A stretch of 9,538 bases of DNA, from positions 1 to 9,538 of the forward strand of contig DZBC01000069.1 in the NCBI GenBank assembly GCA_022729835.1, written 5' to 3'. The stretch is from Sulfuricurvum sp. (GTDB taxonomy: Bacteria > Campylobacterota > Campylobacteria > Campylobacterales > Sulfurimonadaceae). The translations under genes and the position numbers were made by a program. How positions within the stretch are numbered: position 1 is the stretch's first letter; the number at the start of each line of letters is the position of its first letter. Positions 6,381 through 9,538 of the stretch are shown piece after piece. The notes under the pieces are model-generated. The model had not been told where the DNA came from, did no database searches, and saw only the letters and a list, made by a program, of their open reading frames with translations.

Positions 6381-8615
6381 ATGAGTATCCATTTTACGAT
6401 TGACGGACGCAGTGTGAGCGCTAAGCGCGGTGAATCGATATTGCAAGTAGCGCGGCGTGAAGGGATCTATATCCCCACGATGTGCTATCTGCCCAAAACA
6501 ACCCCCAACGCCTCATGCCGCATGTGCGTGGTCGAGGTAGAGGGGGTAAGCGGCTTTGTGCTGAGCTGTAACACCCCACCGGTGGAGGGGGCGGCGATTA
6601 GAACCGACTCTGCGGCACTTTTTAAAGAGCGCCAAAATATCATGAAGCTCTACAACGTCAACCACCCTTTGCAGTGCGGCGTGTGCGACAAGAGCGGCGA
6701 GTGTGATCTACAAAACAAAACATTGGAATTTGCGGTGGCCGAGCAGAGCTTTGCCACCAAAGAGCAAAAGCGCAAGAACAAAAAATGGGGCGTTTTGAGT
6801 TACGATCCTTATCTGTGCATTATGTGCGAAAAGTGTACTGCCGTGTGCAATCAGGTGGTCGGATCAGAAGCCCTCTACATCAAGCCCGGCGGTTACAAGA
6901 GTGAAATCGACAACCACTATTCGCGCTGTATCCAGTGCGGCGAATGTATCTCCGTCTGTCCTGTCGGCGCGATGGCCAGCAGCGATTTTGAGTACAGCGC
7001 GAATGTTTGGGAGCTAAGCAAAATCCCCTCCGCCTGTGCCCACTGCTCAAGCGCATGCAACCTCAATTACGAAGTCAAGCAGATCGGCATCGAGTCGGGC
7101 AGGGGCGAGCAGAAGATCTACCGTGTTACCAATGAAGCCGATCACGACGCTCTGTGCGGTGCGGGACGTTTTGGTTATGACTTTGAAAATAGCGTTACAT
7201 GTAAGGACGAAACGGCGTTTGCTAAAGTCATCAAAGCATTCAAAGAGTCCAAATCGATCCGTTTTAGCTCGATGATCACGAATGAAGAGGCGTATGTGCT
7301 CCAGCAGCTCAAAGAGCGCCACGGCTACCGCCTGATCAACCCTGAAGCCAGAGCGTATCAGAAGTTTATCCGTGCCTTTTCAAGTGTGAGCGGTGCGTCG
7401 CTTTACAGCGGCGATCTGAAGCGTGTGGCGCAGAGCGACTACGCTGTTGTCATGGGCTGCGCGATCTCAAGCGATAACCCGATGGTGCGCTTCGCCCTTG
7501 CCCGCGCCGTGAACAACCACAAAGCTTATGTCGGACTCTTCCACCCGATCGAAGAGGAGGGTTTGCGCAATATCGTATCACAACATCTCAAGCACGAGGT
7601 GGGCAGCGAAGAGGCGTTGATGGCGCTCTTGTGCGAGACCTTCATCAGCGCTGCGGACAAGGTGACTTATGGTGCTTTGTTTGATACACTCGATGTGGGA
7701 TATATCTGCGGCGAGAGCAGTGTGGGTGAAGAGGAAATTGAACGTCTGCGCCGCCAGCGCTTGCGCAAAAAAGCACCTGTTTTGGTGCTGGGAGCCGACC
7801 TTTATGCGCATCCAAGAGCCGAAAATATCGCCAAAATGGCCGGTTTGCTTGAGCGCTTTGGAGGGTTTGAAGTGGTGATCGTCCCTGGTGATACCAACAC
7901 GATGGGGGTGGCGCTGATTTGTGATCTTGACAACGAGGCGCTCTCTCCCGTCGTTGGCTACAACGCGCCGGGCGATTGCATCTTGAGCGCATTGGGCGGC
8001 CGGGATCTCGATATGCCTGCGCTGAACCAGCAAGAGGGAACCTTCACGACTGTGAACAAAGAGGTGGTCCCGCTCAATGCCGCGCTACCCTATCACGGGT
8101 ACGAGCTTAGCGATATCGCCAATGCGCTTGGGGTTGTATCGAAGCATGTGATCGACTTTACATGTAAGCTTCCCCAGCACAAAGGATACAGAGCAATCAC
8201 ATTTGACGACCTTCCCAATGCCTATCTCAATCATGGAGAGCAGGTGCGGGGTTACGCGCTAGAGTCCTTACATGTAACGCACAATGATGATGCCCCTGAA
8301 GCGATTGCGGATATTGAGGAGTACAACGGCACGGTGCTTTATCGCTGTAACCCGATTTCGCAGTTCAATCTCTTTACCGACAAGGCGCATCAGATCGTGG
8401 ACCGCGCCGTGATTATGGGTTCAAGCCAGTTTGCCGATGCGGCGAAGATCAAAAGCGGTGAAGAGGTGGCCTTCGAGATTGAGGGTCAAAGGTATACGCG
8501 GATTTTCAAGGTGAGCAGCAAACTTAAAGGAACGGTGGCCTACCACCCCGATTTCGATAGCTTCGAGAAGAGCGCGGCGTATCGCTATCAAAAAGTCACA
8601 TTTGAGAGGGTCTAA
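6381..8615 (+). CDS. nuoG: NADH-quinone oxidoreductase (complex I) subunit G, first copy
   Basis: NuoG carries the iron-sulfur chain linking the electron input to the Q module. In order, the 744-residue protein shows N1b [2Fe-2S] (Cys35, 46, 49, 63), N5 with a histidine ligand in HPLQCGVCDKSGEC (His95, Cys99, 102, 108), a ferredoxin-like pair CIMCEKCTAVC (146-156) and CIQCGECISVC (183-193), and the N7 motif CAHCSSAC (219-226) with Cys259. The second ferredoxin half has a full CxxCxxCxxxC, so an extra [4Fe-4S] cluster beyond N4 is likely. From about residue 270 a divergent molybdopterin-oxidoreductase-like domain follows; molybdopterin binding is not expected for the family. It is shorter than E. 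coli NuoG (about 900 residues). AAGGGG (6370-6375) precedes the ATG, and the stop overlaps the next start in TAATG. Three TTACATGTAA palindromes lie in it. Confidence 0.93.
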   Translation: MSIHFTIDGRSVSAKRGESILQVARREGIYIPTMCYLPKTTPNASCRMCVVEVEGVSGFVLSCNTPPVEGAAIRTDSAALFKERQNIMKLYNVNHPLQCGVCDKSGECDLQNKTLEFAVAEQSFATKEQKRKNKKWGVLSYDPYLCIMCEKCTAVCNQVVGSEALYIKPGGYKSEIDNHYSRCIQCGECISVCPVGAMASSDFEYSANVWELSKIPSACAHCSSACNLNYEVKQIGIESGRGEQKIYRVTNEADHDALCGAGRFGYDFENSVTCKDETAFAKVIKAFKESKSIRFSSMITNEEAYVLQQLKERHGYRLINPEARAYQKFIRAFSSVSGASLYSGDLKRVAQSDYAVVMGCAISSDNPMVRFALARAVNNHKAYVGLFHPIEEEGLRNIVSQHLKHEVGSEEALMALLCETFISAADKVTYGALFDTLDVGYICGESSVGEEEIERLRRQRLRKKAPVLVLGADLYAHPRAENIAKMAGLLERFGGFEVVIVPGDTNTMGVALICDLDNEALSPVVGYNAPGDCILSALGGRDLDMPALNQQEGTFTTVNKEVVPLNAALPYHGYELSDIANALGVVSKHVIDFTCKLPQHKGYRAITFDDLPNAYLNHGEQVRGYALESLHVTHNDDAPEAIADIEEYNGTVLYRCNPISQFNLFTDKAHQIVDRAVIMGSSQFADAAKIKSGEEVAFEIEGQRYTRIFKVSSKLKGTVAYHPDFDSFEKSAAYRYQKVTFERV
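7195..7204. repeat. TTACATGTAA palindrome in nuoG copy 1 (a)
   Basis: This exact copy of the 10-bp palindrome encodes V-T-C-K in the context g-TT ACA TGT AA-g. It lies at the position homologous to the copy at 9501-9510 in the second nuoG. Codons on either side differ at synonymous sites between the two genes, but the motif is unchanged. Confidence 0.7.
8158..8167. repeat. TTACATGTAA palindrome in nuoG copy 1 (b)
   Basis: An exact copy of the 10-bp palindrome within the C-terminal domain of the first NuoG, read as F-T-C-K. It is in the same codon phase as the copy at 7195 but in an unrelated part of the protein. It lies 101 bp before the next copy. Confidence 0.7.
8268..8277. repeat. TTACATGTAA palindrome in nuoG copy 1 (c)
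   Basis: An exact copy of the 10-bp palindrome read in a different codon phase (TTA CAT GTA A, L-H-V-T). It encodes different residues from the other coding copies, which argues that the DNA word, not a protein motif, is what recurs. Confidence 0.7.
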
Positions 8616-9538
8616 TGGAACAACAAATTACGATTACCATTGATGGACGCGAGATTCAGACGCAAGAGGGCGAGTTTATTCTAAACGCTGCCCGTGCGAA
8701 CGGTATCTTTATCCCTGCCATCTGCTACTTGACACGCTGCAGTCCGACGCTGGCGTGCCGCATCTGCCTGGTCGAAGCGGATGGCAAGCAGGTCTATGCG
8801 TGCAACGCCAAAGCCAAAGCAGGGATGAATGTTGTCACCAGCAATGAGAATATTCTCACAGAACGGCGCGCCATCATGGAGGTGTATGACGTCAACCATC
8901 CGCTCGAATGTGGTGTGTGTGATCAGTCGGGTGAGTGTGAACTGCAAAACTACACCCTTGAGATCGGCGTAGACACTCAGAGTTACTCGATCAAAGACAC
9001 CCACAAACCGACGCAAAACTGGGGCCTTATCCACTACGACCCAGCGCTGTGTATTGTGTGCGAACGCTGCGTCACGGTGTGCAAGGACATGATCGGGGAT
9101 GCCGCGCTCAAAACGGTAGCGCGCGGTGGGGATGCGATCCACGGCGAGTATAAGGCCAACATGCCTAAAGACGCCTACGCGATGTGGAATAAACTCAACA
9201 AATCGCTGATCGGACCTGCAGAGGGCGATGTGCTCGATTGTACCAACTGCGGCGAATGTACGGCGGTTTGTCCGGTCGGCGCGTTGGTGAGCAGCGATTT
9301 TCAATACCGCTCCAATGCATGGGAGCTACGCTCCATTCCCGCCACCTGCGCCCACTGTAGCGCGGGATGTCAGCTCATGTACGACGTGAAGCACACCTCT
9401 ATCGCGAACAGTGATGAGATGATCTACCGCGTCAAAAACGATTGGAATTATGTTTCGCTTTGCGGCGCGGGACGCTACGGTTTTGATTTTGAAAACCGCG
9501 TTACATGTAAGGATGAGACGGCGTTTGCATCGGCAATT
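8615..9538 (+). CDS. nuoG: Complex I subunit G, second tandem copy (3' end outside window)
   Basis: An open frame of 308 codons from ATG 8615 to the right edge, with no stop, is a second NuoG. It shares its first base with the stop of the first copy (TAATG); GAGAGGG (8604-8610) is the likely ribosome binding site. Cluster ligands are N1b (Cys37, 48, 51, 63), N5 in HPLECGVCDQSGEC (His95, Cys99, 102, 108), CIVCERCVTVC (146-156) and CTNCGECTAVC (209-219) for two [4Fe-4S] clusters, and N7 in CAHCSAGC (245-252) with Cys283. About 26 more residues than in the first copy lie between the two ferredoxin halves, including MWNKLNKSL. The similarity is spread over the whole visible length but clearly diverged, so the duplication is old. 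The N-terminal 308 residues are intact; the C-terminal domain is unseen. Two G subunits in one complex, or alternative versions of the complex, are both possible. Confidence 0.93.
   Translation, partial: MEQQITITIDGREIQTQEGEFILNAARANGIFIPAICYLTRCSPTLACRICLVEADGKQVYACNAKAKAGMNVVTSNENILTERRAIMEVYDVNHPLECGVCDQSGECELQNYTLEIGVDTQSYSIKDTHKPTQNWGLIHYDPALCIVCERCVTVCKDMIGDAALKTVARGGDAIHGEYKANMPKDAYAMWNKLNKSLIGPAEGDVLDCTNCGECTAVCPVGALVSSDFQYRSNAWELRSIPATCAHCSAGCQLMYDVKHTSIANSDEMIYRVKNDWNYVSLCGAGRYGFDFENRVTCKDETAFASAI
9501..9510. repeat. TTACATGTAA palindrome in nuoG copy 2
   Basis: An exact copy of the 10-bp palindrome, read as V-T-C-K in the stretch ENRVTCKDETAF. It occupies the site homologous to the copy at 7195-7204 in the first nuoG. 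Confidence 0.7.

Noticed and set aside
7578..8033. Minus-strand frame of 151 codons opposite the first nuoG
   Set aside because: Antisense shadow of the NuoG C-terminal domain; low-complexity, arginine- and histidine-rich composition typical of such shadows.
8681..9304. A 207-codon open frame on the minus strand opposite the second nuoG
   Set aside because: It lies entirely antisense to conserved iron-sulfur motifs, has no ribosome binding site or recognisable domain, and is explained by the codon bias of the + strand gene.
1..9538. CRISPR arrays, tRNA/rRNA genes, insertion sequences or prophage parts
   Set aside because: No direct-repeat/spacer pattern, tRNA-like sequence, transposase or integrase frame was seen; apart from the 241-nt gap, coding genes fill the window.

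Overview
The window carries the start of a respiratory complex I (nuo) operon from a member of the Campylobacterota (formerly Epsilonproteobacteria). The assignment rests on three things: the 74-residue cysteine-free protein in the nuoE position, the GltD-type flavoprotein in the nuoF position, and AT-rich extended -10 promoter motifs. The moderate base composition and the double nuoG would suit a sulfur- or hydrogen-oxidising lineage (Sulfuricurvum, Sulfurimonas or Sulfurovum-like), but the genus cannot be fixed from this sequence alone.

Layout: (1) 2-916, the 3' part of an AAA+ ATPase gene that runs in from the left edge. (2) 917-1157, an intergenic region with a TTACATGTAA palindrome, a small stem-loop, two tandem promoter-like -10 motifs 25 bp apart and a structured leader. 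(3) 1158-9538, all on the + strand and very tightly packed: nuoA, nuoB, nuoC, nuoD, a nuoE-like small gene, a nuoF-like fusion gene, nuoG1, and a second nuoG cut by the right edge. Gaps are -19 to +11 nt, and two junctions use TAATG stop/start overlaps, so this is a single transcription unit that must continue to the right (nuoH onwards is expected but not seen).

How the genes work together: NuoB, NuoC and NuoD form the conserved Q module, which takes electrons through cluster N2 to quinone next to the membrane; NuoA is a small membrane subunit at that site. The NADH-oxidising module is not standard. The FMN/NADH-binding part of NuoF is absent, and the NuoE-like protein has no cysteines for a [2Fe-2S] cluster. 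In their place is a 677-residue protein that joins a degenerate NuoF-type iron-sulfur domain (one of four cysteine ligands replaced by Gly) to a GltD/NfnL-type Fe-S/FAD/NAD(P) oxidoreductase. Two tandem NuoG proteins follow, each with ligands for N1b, N5, N4, an extra ferredoxin-type [4Fe-4S] cluster and N7. The electron donor is therefore uncertain: reduced flavodoxin or ferredoxin, or NAD(P)H through the GltD-like part, are all possible.

The most unusual DNA-level signal is the palindrome TTACATGTAA. It occurs five times (one intergenic, four inside nuoG genes in two reading phases), where chance predicts about 0.01 copies.
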